The position numbers and the translations under genes were made by a program. This document shows positions 19,277 to 28,816 of a stretch of 64,000 nt of DNA, piece by piece. The DNA lies in the NCBI GenBank assembly GCA_030407315.1, contig JALQPE010001682.1, positions 1 through 64,000 on the forward strand, given 5' to 3'. The notes under the pieces were generated by a model. The model ran no database searches and had not been told where the DNA came from. It was given only the letters and a program-made list of their open reading frames with translations. This DNA is from Asparagopsis taxiformis. Taxonomy: Eukaryota; Rhodophyta; Florideophyceae; Bonnemaisoniales; Bonnemaisoniaceae. How positions within the stretch are numbered: position 1 is the first letter of the stretch; each line of letters begins with the position of its first letter.

Positions 19277-20035
19277 AAGGTTTTCCTGCTCATTTAGTCT
19301 TTTAGCCATTCCTCCCATTCTCTTTTTCTGCGGTTCTTCGTTGTTCTTCTGCTAACATACTTTTCTGCCTTTCCTACTTTCTGTTTCGTCTTTCTCCAGG
19401 GCTACTGTCATTACTACGTTTTCTCACTTCTAATCGAGCTTTTGGCATACCGTTTCCAGCACTAACCACTGTGTCATCCACTTCTTTCCATCTATGTGCC
19501 AGCAGAAGTTTCTGGGTTCTCTACAATCCGCTTACTCAAGCTCTGGCTCCACTATCAACGGTATGTTCTCTCGCTTCTAACCATGCTTCTAGCGTTGATG
19601 AAGTTACATTCCTAGCACTAACCATTGATTCATCTATTCTTTTCCTTCCAGGTGCCAACAGAAATTTCTGGCTTCCCCTCATCTCTCTTTTCATGCCTAT
19701 ATGTATTTGTAGTTACTTTATGTAGAGCTAGTGTTTTGCCGTTTAGTATCTGCCATGGTGGCATAGTTCATAGTTCCGTAGTGCAGTGTACAGATGATGT
19801 TCATGTCGTTAAACTTTTGGCGTTAGCTGCCCATTTACCTATTCCATATCCACTACACCATATCGTAAATCTTGCGTACCCGCTACTGGCTGCAACCTAG
19901 TCTAATTCATTGTCCCTATGCCGATTTCCATTCTACCTAGATATCGTTTCAGTCAGACCTATCCGTCCCGCAGTTTCTCCGCAAAAGTGCGATGTGCCGC
20001 CCGTTCTACCTTTCAGTTTCTACCCAGAGCGCCCA
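19277..20035. other. Spacer, no gene seen
   Basis: Pyrimidine-rich sequence. It includes an imperfect duplication of a block ending agcactaaccac/t...tgccaac/gagaa (about 19455-19510 and 19610-19670). No protein-like frame. Confidence 0.4.
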
Positions 20036-20037
20036 CC

Positions 20038-20240
20038 GGTGCAACCACTCTACCCAGTGGACATGGTCCACGCCCACCCGACGGTACAACTACTCTACCC
20101 AGTGGACATGGTCCACGCCCACCCGACGGTACAACTACTCTACCCAGTGGACATGGTCCACGCCCACCCGACGGTACAACTACTCTACCCAGTGAACATG
20201 GTCCACGCCAACCCGACGGTACAACCACTACATCCAGTGG
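20038..20240. repeat. 45-bp tandem array, about 4.5 copies
   Basis: The unit is ggtacaactactctaccc + agtggacatggtccacgcccacccgac, 45 bases, repeated with few changes from about 20038 to 20240. It contains the inverted pair ccagtgg/...ccac. Because 45 is a multiple of three, every frame on both strands stays open across it, which creates long repeat-containing open frames. None of them is supported as a gene: the 300-codon plus frame starts at TTG and the rest has no recognisable domain. Confidence 0.88.
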
Positions 20241-21541
20241 AAGTGAACCGTACCCATTACAGTGCTCCACAGTGGAATAATACCAGTGTCACGAGCAGGT
20301 GTTATAATAGAATATATCCGGGCTTTACACAGTACTGTAGTTTGGAAACTAACCGCGCTTTGCCTTGGGCCGTACATGCCCAGTCAATGGTCCCTTTCCA
20401 AATTATCGTTTGGCCAGTTCCACAAGTCAGCTTGGTCACGTCCCATGAGCAAAAAGTCACCTACTCTGGAATTATTCCAATGAATACAATAATCATACTT
20501 TGGTCACCGTCCATTCAGCGAGTGCTGCTTACGCCTGGTTTCAGACACCGGACCGTCACGGTGTGCCCATTATATTTTATAGTTTATTTCTACGAATCGC
20601 TCTGCACCTTCCACCACATATCGCAGTCACGGTGCACCCCATATCTAACTATACCCATATACAGTACTGGTTCCATTCCAACAGTCCGTGCCTGCGTGAC
20701 TTGGCCCGTTCTAGTCAACCCGCCGTCCTGCTCATATATGGACGTGGTTCATTTCCATCCCTACGTGTCCTTCCGTACATGGTTCAGCCATCACCTCACG
20801 GCCACACCATAGTTCTGCTTGGTTCCTGCCTACTGTAAAACGAAATCGCCGTGCTGGTCTCAGCCCATGATTTTTTACATTTTTTTCGATGGGCCTTATC
20901 CAAACGTTGGGGATGGGCGTTCCGCTAAAATATGGTGACTAGTTCTACTGTACAATACGGCATTTTCCATGGAATATTCTCTATTTTTGCTTATCCTGTG
21001 ATGCTCGATGGACTCGACTCGGCTCATCCTTCCATGACTCAAAATCGAGTGCGGGCACTGGGAAAAGCATTACACGGTCAGATACTCAGTTCAGACATCC
21101 AAGCACATCGAATTACTCGCCCAACCCCATCTCCCAAATTTCACATCCCACACAAACACACATTGTGTTGACACTCACTGACTGACTCACTCACAGATAG
21201 ATAGATAGATACATGGGACATTTCTTTGCATCCACCCGTGATGCACCAAATTTTGCACCATATTTAGTGCATTGCATGGTATTTACAATCCAGTTTCAAT
21301 TCCACCTCGCGCCCTCTCCACCATTTTTGCACTATCCCTGTCAAATTATTTCCCTCCCGTATCCATCCAGAATCACCACAACCTGACAAAAAACATAAAT
21401 AGACCCCATCCGCCCGTTCATCCACCTTCTTCCCCATCATCCCACACCGAACGTACTCCAGCATACCCCAACTCTCGACAGTCCGTCCCAATTGTCTCAA
21501 AGCCAGCGAAACAACCACCTCACGCGAAACATCCTGACAGC
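20241..21541. other. Spacer, no convincing gene
   Basis: The open frame that leaves the 45-bp array runs on to 20812 without recognisable features. A (gata)4 microsatellite lies near 21197-21212. The stretch just before 21542 is open in the frame of the next gene but Pro/Ser-rich and without an ATG. Confidence 0.4.
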
Positions 21542-22012
21542 ATGGCCATCCTCACTTTCCCCAAAGTGCGCATTGAATATCCGATCGACATCGACCTTCC
21601 CCTTGATGACATGATCCGCGAGCACCAGGAACGGGAGCGAAGCGAGAAAACGGTGAAACAGGAAGCTACCCAATCCGGGAAGGGAGGGTGCAAAAAAATA
21701 AAGCTGCGAAGCGAGCAAAACGAAGAAAGCCAGAACAAGAAACGAAAGATCCAGGGGGAAGGGGAGGGGGCGAAACGCGAAGTAGAAGGCCTGAAAGCGT
21801 CGCGGTCCCAGAGCAAGCGAAACAAGAAGCGAAAGCTTCGAAGCGAACCAAACAAAAAACGTCCATGCAAGAAAAGAAAGGTATGGGTGGGGCAGAACCA
21901 GGCTCCTCCTGTACCTTCCAGTAGTAACGCAGCTAAGAGGCGCCGCGCACCAGAGAACCTGTCCTCTCCAGCCACTCCGCATCGTCCGCAGAAAAGACCC
22001 AGACGCCAGTGA
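21542..22012 (+). CDS. Small Lys/Arg-rich nuclear-type protein, function unknown
   Basis: 156 residues from the ATG at 21542 (M-A-I-L-T-F-P-K-V-R-I-E-Y-P-I). The first 40 residues look ordered (I-D-I-D-L-P-L-D-D-M-I-R-E-H-Q-E-R-E-R). The rest is highly basic, with repeated K-K-I-K-L-R-S-E-Q-N, K-K-R-K-L-R-S-E-P-N-K-K and K-K-R-K-V clusters that read as nuclear localisation signals, and a final K-R-P-R-R. No family recognised. It sits alone among repeats, so it may be an accessory protein of a mobile element or a chance frame in purine-rich DNA. Confidence 0.4.
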   Translation: MAILTFPKVRIEYPIDIDLPLDDMIREHQERERSEKTVKQEATQSGKGGCKKIKLRSEQNEESQNKKRKIQGEGEGAKREVEGLKASRSQSKRNKKRKLRSEPNKKRPCKKRKVWVGQNQAPPVPSSSNAAKRRRAPENLSSPATPHRPQKRPRRQ

Positions 22013-22069
22013 CTCACCGAGCCCAGCGTATCGCAGTTAATCTCAGTCTCGTCCCGTACCGTCAAATGC

Positions 22070-22290
22070 ATTACTAGCCAGCCCAGTTCCTAGAAGTCCA
22101 GTCCAGTCGGTCCAGTCCCATTCCGCCCTATCTAGTTCAGTTCAGCTCCTCCCAATCCAGTCTAGTCCGTCCCATCCCGTCCTACCCATCCCAGCCCAGC
22201 ATAGATCAGTCAGTTAACTGGCTAGCTGAACTGGATAGGACGGGACTGGAAGGAGCTCCCTAAGGAGTTCCTTCCAGTCCCGTTCTATAC
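22070..22290. repeat. CAGTC-rich simple repeat and hairpin
   Basis: 22075-22200 is a degenerate run of short ccagtcc/cagttc/cagccc words. It is followed by an inverted repeat whose arms 22233-22258 (gataggacgggactggaagg...) and 22264-22290 match with few mismatches around a 5-base loop. Confidence 0.75.
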
Positions 22291-22299
22291 ATTTCAGTA

Positions 22300-25200
22300 C
22301 AGCACAGTTCTATCTTTTGTTACTTCCTCTAGTCTCCTTCCGTCTCATTTCTATCGTGATCATATACTCATTTATGAGCTCTCATCCATCCACACATCGG
22401 CGGAAACTCACAATGCACAACAGAGACTTTCTCTCCAGCACAGAAACACATATGAACGACTGAACGCGTGGAAAAGTCTAGGTCGGCATTTGAAAGCTCG
22501 AATCAGTTCATTATCGTCCATGCTCTGCAGAATACTCTATGTTTTGTCTCAACCGAATGAAATTCGAGACTAGCAATGTTTCCCAACAGACATATCCAGA
22601 AGAAGATATGGATGAGGCAGCTTGGCTGCGGGTGCAGAGTAGGAACAGTCAGATTGTAGTCCATTAGATTTTTATACGTCACAGTCGAGTAGTACGATGG
22701 AAGTGCGACACACGACCGAAGGGTTTCCGACAAGATGTTCTGCGATAAAGGGTGTTGATGAATTTCTAAAGGGGTGCAATGTAGCGTTCGGACCCAATTG
22801 CCTGTCTAAAATCCAGAATAAATCTTCCCAAAGCTGCAAGAAAGCGAAATTGGACGGATTGAGAAATCGTTGAGGTGATGTAAGATGAAAGGGTCTCTGT
22901 GAGAGATTTGAAATCGATCAGGGATCATCTTTGCTCTGTTTCCACAGCAAAACCATTACATCCAGCGCAAAACAGGTCCTGCAGCTCTGTTGTGCCGGTT
23001 GTCAAATGTTTAGAACACCCACAAAGAGTAAATATGTCGAACTATTTCAAATTATTGTTGAATCGTCGAATCAACATTGCTCATACCACGAGTGGCGTGA
23101 GATTGTGCGTGCATATCAAGCAGCAGCCAGGCGTCTCCGCCCTCCTGGTGTATCACTGGACGTGTTCGTGTCGCTGCACTCAAAACTTGCGGATCTCAGT
23201 TGGTGTTTGCCTGCTCCTACCTTATCTGACTGTGATGCGCGGCAATAGTCAATCCTTAGTCTTTCAGCTCTATCAGCGCCCCAGGTTCGCTGCCTCCCTG
23301 TACCAGTTTCCTCTTTTCCCTCACGGGTTCTGTTCCCTATACTTCCAAACTGTGTTCCATGTGCTCAATTACCCTTTCCTTCCCACGAGGGACCTTCAGA
23401 TGCTTGTTGGATCACCATTCTTGTGGGACAAATGCACGAAACGGGCGGGCACTTACGACTAATCGAAAAAGCCAATGGGCTACTTGGGCTGTACGAGCAA
23501 AGAAGTTGCCGTAACGCGGTGACGTGACGACACACACTTGTCAGCTCACGCGACCATTCAATGCAATCGCCAGTGGTGACCGTTGCATCCCGGCGGTTTC
23601 CTTTTTACATATTTCAAAATTGTGTACAACTGGCGGGTGCGCGAGCGAGCGTGGTATGCGTCACGTGTAGGGAGACTGGTAACTGTAAACGTATTTTAAT
23701 ACCATCGCGGCTGCCGGCGTAGACCGTCCGGTTGGATACCCCGGAACGGGCCATTCGGGCCCGACACGCTATTACAAGTAGTGACCAATCTCCAATGAGT
23801 AAAGAGCAAATTACCACTCTAGTGCTACGATCCAGGTCAAATCTAGAGGCGAAGCACTGTTTCCACGCCCGTGTCAATCGATCCGTCTTGTAAAGCGTTC
23901 CGTTGCGTACCGACAGTGTCGGTGCGTCACGTACCTTGGTCACCGGGTTTCCACGAAGCGTCAACACGAAGCCTGCACATGTGAGGCTGATCAAGGTTAC
24001 AAGTGTCGCTCAAGCGTGATTATCTGTAGCAGACACAATCTGTGTGTCGCGACGCTCTTTCCAGGTTGACAATCCGTTACAGCACCTCCCCGTTCCCGTT
24101 ATCCAACCTAGCCACCGCCGGCTCGTCCACCGCACTGGTTGATATTCGTTTAGTAATGATCAAGACCCGTCTGATTCAACCACCCTACCACCTACCGATT
24201 CAAGAACAGAGGGCGGTCTTCGGTAGTGTGAACGCACTTCACCGCTTCGGGATAATAGAATCAAGTCGTGCGACACCAGTCCCCCCCCCCGACGACTACT
24301 CGGGACGTTTGAAATGATTCCCAAGCTTTTACGTCTAAGCGTCGATTTGAGCCCTACAGTTGTCACTGTATCCACAACAGCCAATCTTCTGTCCAGCAGC
24401 CAAGTTCTTCCACTACCTCTTGCTTCCCTATTCCACCACTGAGAACTCCCTTCACATACTGAGTGCCCGTTGTAAACTTTTTAGTGTATCACTCCCACCT
24501 TCAGTGTGTCACTGACCCAATGTTGGTTCTATCCCCTCTACCCATTCAGGATCTCAGGTCCTAAATACAACCTCTGAACTGTAACCCAGTATCAAATGAA
24601 CCGACATTCTCAATGTATCGCATCTGTCTTTTCAAAACATACAGCCAAGCAAGCGATCAGCCAAAAACTACTAACTGTACCTTCGAGCCTGAATACCGAG
24701 ACAGGATAGTTTGAACGCCTCTTGGTGCTTTCCTAAAACAGCTCACAAACCTGATTCGAATCGATATCAGAGTCATTGCACCACAAATCAAACCCATGGA
24801 TGGAAACCCTCCATGACTCGCTTTCATAGTCTCCTATATTCATCACCACAATGAAACCACCAAAGAAACGTTCAAGGTGTACGATAGATGCAGGATGAAT
24901 CAATCGGAGGGAGCTTCAAATTGTTACTAGTAGTACAAGATGCACTCACGCACTCACCCATCAAGAGTAAGAAAGGTTACAGACATCCATACCAGCTCTG
25001 CAGTCGACACAAGTGAGCCAGTTCAGCTACGAATGAACGTCACACCTGTCCTCAAACGGGAACAGCCTCCGACGATAGACAAGGGGATGTTTGTGGTGAT
25101 GCTGCGTCAATCACTTCGATGTGCCTCTCTATGAGGCACTAGTAGGTGGTCCATTCGTTTCGTTGGTGTGGTTTCCCAAGCAAACGGGTCCCATTCCTAG

Positions 25201-25856
25201 TAAGCTCATGAGCTGCAGACTGTAGCAAGTGGTTCATGAAAATCCTCTACAACTACTTATTTGATGAAATTGGACTTGTACGAGTTGAGCGTGTGCTCCA
25301 CAATTAACTAACCGAAGAGAAGAGTCGGTACTGCGTCGTTATGTGCCTGGTGGATCACATACTGTGTCTGGACTGAGATTGCCGTAACTCTTTATTCTTC
25401 CTTACTTGATCACTGGACTCGGTTATTATAGTCCCGTTCCCCTCTCGGTGGACGGTGGTGCGCGTGTGACAGCCTGTCTCTACTTATCCTACTATCTGTA
25501 AGGTGTTTAGCGAGTTCGGTGTGTGTAGTGGCATGGACGGCACGACCAAAGGGGCCGGCTGTTCCATCCACCTGGCGTCTGTTCGGTATAACTGTCACAA
25601 TGCAGCAGTGAATGACACGTTTATTTCCGCAAATTTGATTATCTTTTTGAAATAAATTTGGAAGCCAACCGCCCAGCGAAGTGAGCAGTGCAGTGCAGCG
25701 CAGCCACGGCGCAGCAGAATCGCCACGGCGGCCACCGCCGTGAAACACCCATTGGCATCCGGCCACTGCTGTAAGTTACCCCATCTGCATCATACAAAAT
25801 TTGTATTCGTATTACAAATACACATTCACTCGCTGTGCACAGCCATGCGAGAGGAT
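22300..25856. other. 3.5 kb without a supported gene
   Basis: Several short open frames exist (for example 22899-23462 plus and 23614-23994 minus), but none shows a recognisable domain, motif or start context. The base composition is close to neutral. A homopolymer C run lies near 24280. It could hold degraded transposon sequence. Confidence 0.4.
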
Positions 25857-26227
25857 GTGCCTGTAGCTCAGTTGGAAGTAGCGCTCGTGTCATACCCTGG
25901 TCTCCCGAGCTGGAACCTGATGAACACACCCCGTTCGCGGTGAAACCTTTCCACGGGCCGCGGGGGAGCGTTCTGGTGCGCTCCAATCGGGTGCACACGG
26001 GCCACAGAGGGAGTCGGGGTGCCGCGGGCGCGCCGCATCGGCGGTCCTGCGGCCGGCGAACGGCTGTACACGCATTCCCTCGAGCCAGAGATCTCCCGAG
26101 GGCGCAGGAGATCCCGAGCTATGGGGAAATGCGCTGCTCGTCTGCCTCTGCGAGGTCATCGGTCCCCTGTGGCTCGTGGATTACCTGATTACACGAGAGG
26201 TACCGGGATCGAAGCCCGGTAGGCACA
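25857..26227 (+). tRNA. tRNA-Met (CAT), elongator type, with a 297-nt intron
   Basis: The exons fold as a tRNA. Acceptor stem: gtgcctg (25857-25863) with taggcac (26220-26226), one G-T pair, discriminator A at 26227. TA at 8-9. D-arm gctc ... tagc (one mismatch). Anticodon stem ctcgt (25884-25888) with acgag (26193-26197). Loop g-t-CAT-a, with anticodon CAT at 25891-25893 and T at 33. T-arm ccggg/cccgg (26203-26219) with loop atcgaag. G1-C72 argues for elongator and not initiator Met. The intron is placed after base 37, the canonical nuclear position, at about 25895-26191. The A box is good (tagctcagttgg); the B box has A for the first T. The intron is GC-rich and far longer than usual tRNA introns. 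A tRNA-derived repeat remains an alternative, though the intact pairing argues against it. Confidence 0.75.
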
Positions 26228-26440
26228 TCCGCTCGGAATATTTTTTCTACCGAGGTCGGTCAGCTTGTAGCTCGAAAATTCTGAGCCAGGCATGCAGACA
26301 GTTAGACATAGAGCAAACTGGCAGTGTCTGCGTGAGAATTGCGCGATGCGATAGATCCTGCCCTCGTATCAGATATATAGATACTTGACACTAAAACTAT
26401 TCTGAAACCATTCTATCGGTTCAGCAAGAATCGGATGCGT

Positions 26441-26504
26441 GTGGTAGGTGGTTGGTTGTGATGGAACTAAATTTTCTAATTTAGTTCCATCACACCCACC
26501 CACC
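26441..26504. repeat. Palindrome with about 20-base arms
   Basis: tgtgatggaactaaatt and aatttagttccatcaca face each other around ttct (about 26457-26494), and the pairing extends outward through ggtgggt-like bases. It lies about 200 bases 3' of the tRNA gene. Confidence 0.85.
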
Positions 26505-27347
26505 AAACTCTTACTGCTGACGTATAGTAGAAGGGAAAGAAGGGAGCACGCAATGACGAGATAATGGCATTCGGTCTGGTCTGGAGACCGGCACAGCACA
26601 TGCTTATTATCGTGGATGACGTTGGTGCAGGTTCGGAGTATAGGGGCTGCAACGGGGGTGTGAGGCAGTATGGTTGTTGTGATGCTGGGAAGAAATGAAA
26701 ACAGTGAACGGGAGTGTTGATAGTGGTGTGGAGCTTTATGATTGTACAGTTTCAGTTATTTGCACATATTTCATTCGTGGTGTCGTGACGAAAGACGATG
26801 AGGTATTGTGACAAGGTGCGGTGATGACAAAGAGAGAGGGAGCGCGCGCTCGTGGTTCAGTACAGATATGGTATGACTGCTAGGAGAGGTGCAAGGACGT
26901 TTGTTTCGGAGCTGTATCGCATGCGTGTGTAGCAAAAACATGATGTCCAGACCAATGCCTCCCGGTGTGTTCTGAATCTGGCGAGGCGGTTTGCAATCTC
27001 CAGCACGGTGCGCTGTGCAGCCTCAATGGCATGATAGATATGCTGTTCGCTCTCTATTGCAGTATTCACTGTTGTATGAATTGAAGACCGCTTTCCACCC
27101 TTGCTCCGAGTATTGATCTACGTGTTCGTCCTCGCCCTTTTCGCCTCATCCATCTATTCTTTTCTTCGTTCGTTCGTTCGTTCGTCGGCCCATTCATTTA
27201 TTGAAAGATTAGATTGCAATACATGGCACACGTCGCACGCACACCCACCGTCCCAAATCTCAAATCAAATCACTCCCCATAACCAACTCGTGCACATTCT
27301 CCATACAACTACTATTGCTATTGCCCCGCACTGTCCAGCTCCTCGCG
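26505..27347. other. Spacer, no supported gene
   Basis: Contains a 70-codon minus-strand frame (26857-27069) with a helical N-terminus but no recognisable family, and a (ttcg)n microsatellite around 27166-27186. Confidence 0.4.
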
Positions 27348-27911
27348 TCACGAGCGAACATACGGCACATAGAACACTCTCCTGCGCGTTCGAATAGACT
27401 TGCACAATCCCTTCCGCCCCTTCCTGATCCACGGCACAATTCGCTTCCTCGTCACCCGCCTGATACACATCAGCAACACCTTTCCAAACTTCTTTGCCAG
27501 CTTGGCAGCAACCTTCTTCGGTACGCACACATACCGCGGCTCGCATGTGCGACTCTTGCACTTGAAGCCCTTGCTCTTGAGAAAGTAATAGCACTTTCCA
27601 GGACGGGCCTTGACCTGTTTGCAGGGGCACGTTCTTGGGAATCGGGCCCCAAACGCTTTCTTCTTGCGAATAGTGACCGGCAATGAACCACCTACGTCGT
27701 CCATCTCCTCAATCGTCTCACCGGCCCCAACGTCATTGCCAGAGTCCTCCCGCTCCTGCTGCTGGGATTGATGGCCATTTTGTACATTTGCAATTCTTCT
27801 GGCGTTTGTCGCACCGGGTATCTCTCGGCCGCGCTCAGAAACACTGCTCGCGTGTACCGAGATTGTTGAGATGACTGAGAGCAGAAGCAGGGTGACGAAC
27901 ACGACCTTCAT
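27348..27911 (-). CDS. Secreted basic Cys-rich protein, function unknown
   Basis: 187 residues from the ATG at 27911. That start is chosen because it puts a classic signal peptide at the N-terminus (M-K-V-V-F-V-T-L-L-L-L-S-V-I-S, then V-H-A-S-S with a likely cleavage after A). The open frame extends 86 codons further 5' but is not needed. After an acidic, Gln/Glu-rich segment the C-terminal 110 residues are strongly basic and hold eight cysteines: C-P-C-K, K-C-Y-Y-F, K-C-K-S-R-T-C, V-C-V-P-K-K, M-C-I-R and L-C-K-S. This suggests a secreted disulfide-bonded domain after an acidic propeptide. No known family recognised. A defence-type or cell-wall role is possible but only a guess. Confidence 0.65.
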   Translation of the reverse strand: MKVVFVTLLLLSVISTISVHASSVSERGREIPGATNARRIANVQNGHQSQQQEREDSGNDVGAGETIEEMDDVGGSLPVTIRKKKAFGARFPRTCPCKQVKARPGKCYYFLKSKGFKCKSRTCEPRYVCVPKKVAAKLAKKFGKVLLMCIRRVTRKRIVPWIRKGRKGLCKSIRTRRRVFYVPYVRS

Positions 27912-28816
27912 TTTCGAGATACACTGTCGTGTAGATGAGGGGTCGATGAATTGCCGATGCGTTGGGAGGACAGAGCGGGCAAGTGTGGGTGGCGTGTAAT
28001 CGGCCGGTTGATCGATCGATGGATCAGTGTTTATATAGTGACTCCATGCGCTAGACCGTACGGCTCCAGCCCTCTCCTCCACTTCCACCATAATATTTAG
28101 TCCATGATGACGGTGCAGAGTAGAACGGTGAAACGTAATCTTCTCGCCTACGCTACCAAGTAACCCCATCTCACCCTACCCGCGTGCACCCCCGCAGAGC
28201 TGTACGACTGCCATGCAATCCCCACATCCTCTCCATTCACAACCACAACTGCTAAATAAAACATTGCAAACATAACACTGTGTTTCACCCGCGATTTCCA
28301 AATTCTGACCGATCCGCCATGGCCGCGTGATACCACAAACTGCGCCCAAGCACTACAAATTGTAGGAGGATGGAGGTACCGTATTTGCTCAGGTGCGATT
28401 CAGTTCGCATTATTTGCAACAACAGCCGAGCCGGGTGTTGCGCTGCAGGTAACCTCGACTCGCCGACCGCACAATCGCTTTTCACCTCGTCTGTATTCAC
28501 AACCAACCTCGATCGTGTCGTTGAGCTCGATATCCCCACCACCTTCAACGAATGTTCTCCCACCACCCACCCTGCTGCCCACATCTAGACATGAAAATAC
28601 TGTTCGATTGTTTCGCAGTCACGCCATTGTAGTTTTCCACACTATACCCAGACGGAAAGTTCAGTTGTCTCGTCTCGGCAGAATCTACAAACGCAGACGC
28701 ACATATTCAAAGTTGCTTGACCAGTAAAATAATAATATCATATCAATTTAAATTAATGACCCCCTCTTCAGTACGTGTTCCAAACTATGATCGTTCACCT
28801 CGCTCGCTACGACCGC
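27912..28816. other. Spacer between secreted protein gene and Sec10 gene
   Basis: Holds the 5' flank of the minus-strand secreted-protein gene and, at its right end, AT-rich sequence just 3' of the Sec10 stop codon. No gene recognised. Confidence 0.45.

Noticed and set aside
19910..20812. 300-codon frame containing the 45-bp repeats
   Set aside because: It starts at TTG. The repeat length is a multiple of three, so all frames are open, and the rest of the frame has no protein-like feature.
22899..23462. 187-codon plus frame, and an overlapping 105-codon frame at 22931-23248
   Set aside because: No recognisable family, mixed hydrophobic and Cys content without order, and two overlapping frames of similar quality; not enough to call a gene.
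23614..23994. 126-codon minus frame
   Set aside because: Composition like random sequence; no motif.
25868..26188. Several open frames inside the tRNA intron on both strands
   Set aside because: They are explained by the GC-rich composition; no start context, no domain, and they overlap the tRNA exons.
26857..27069. 70-codon minus frame with a helical N-terminus
   Set aside because: Only about 40 residues look ordered, and no splice site or neighbouring exon could be found.
28284..28584. 99-codon minus frame between the secreted protein and Sec10 genes
   Set aside because: No domain, no conserved motif, and several equally long frames overlap it.
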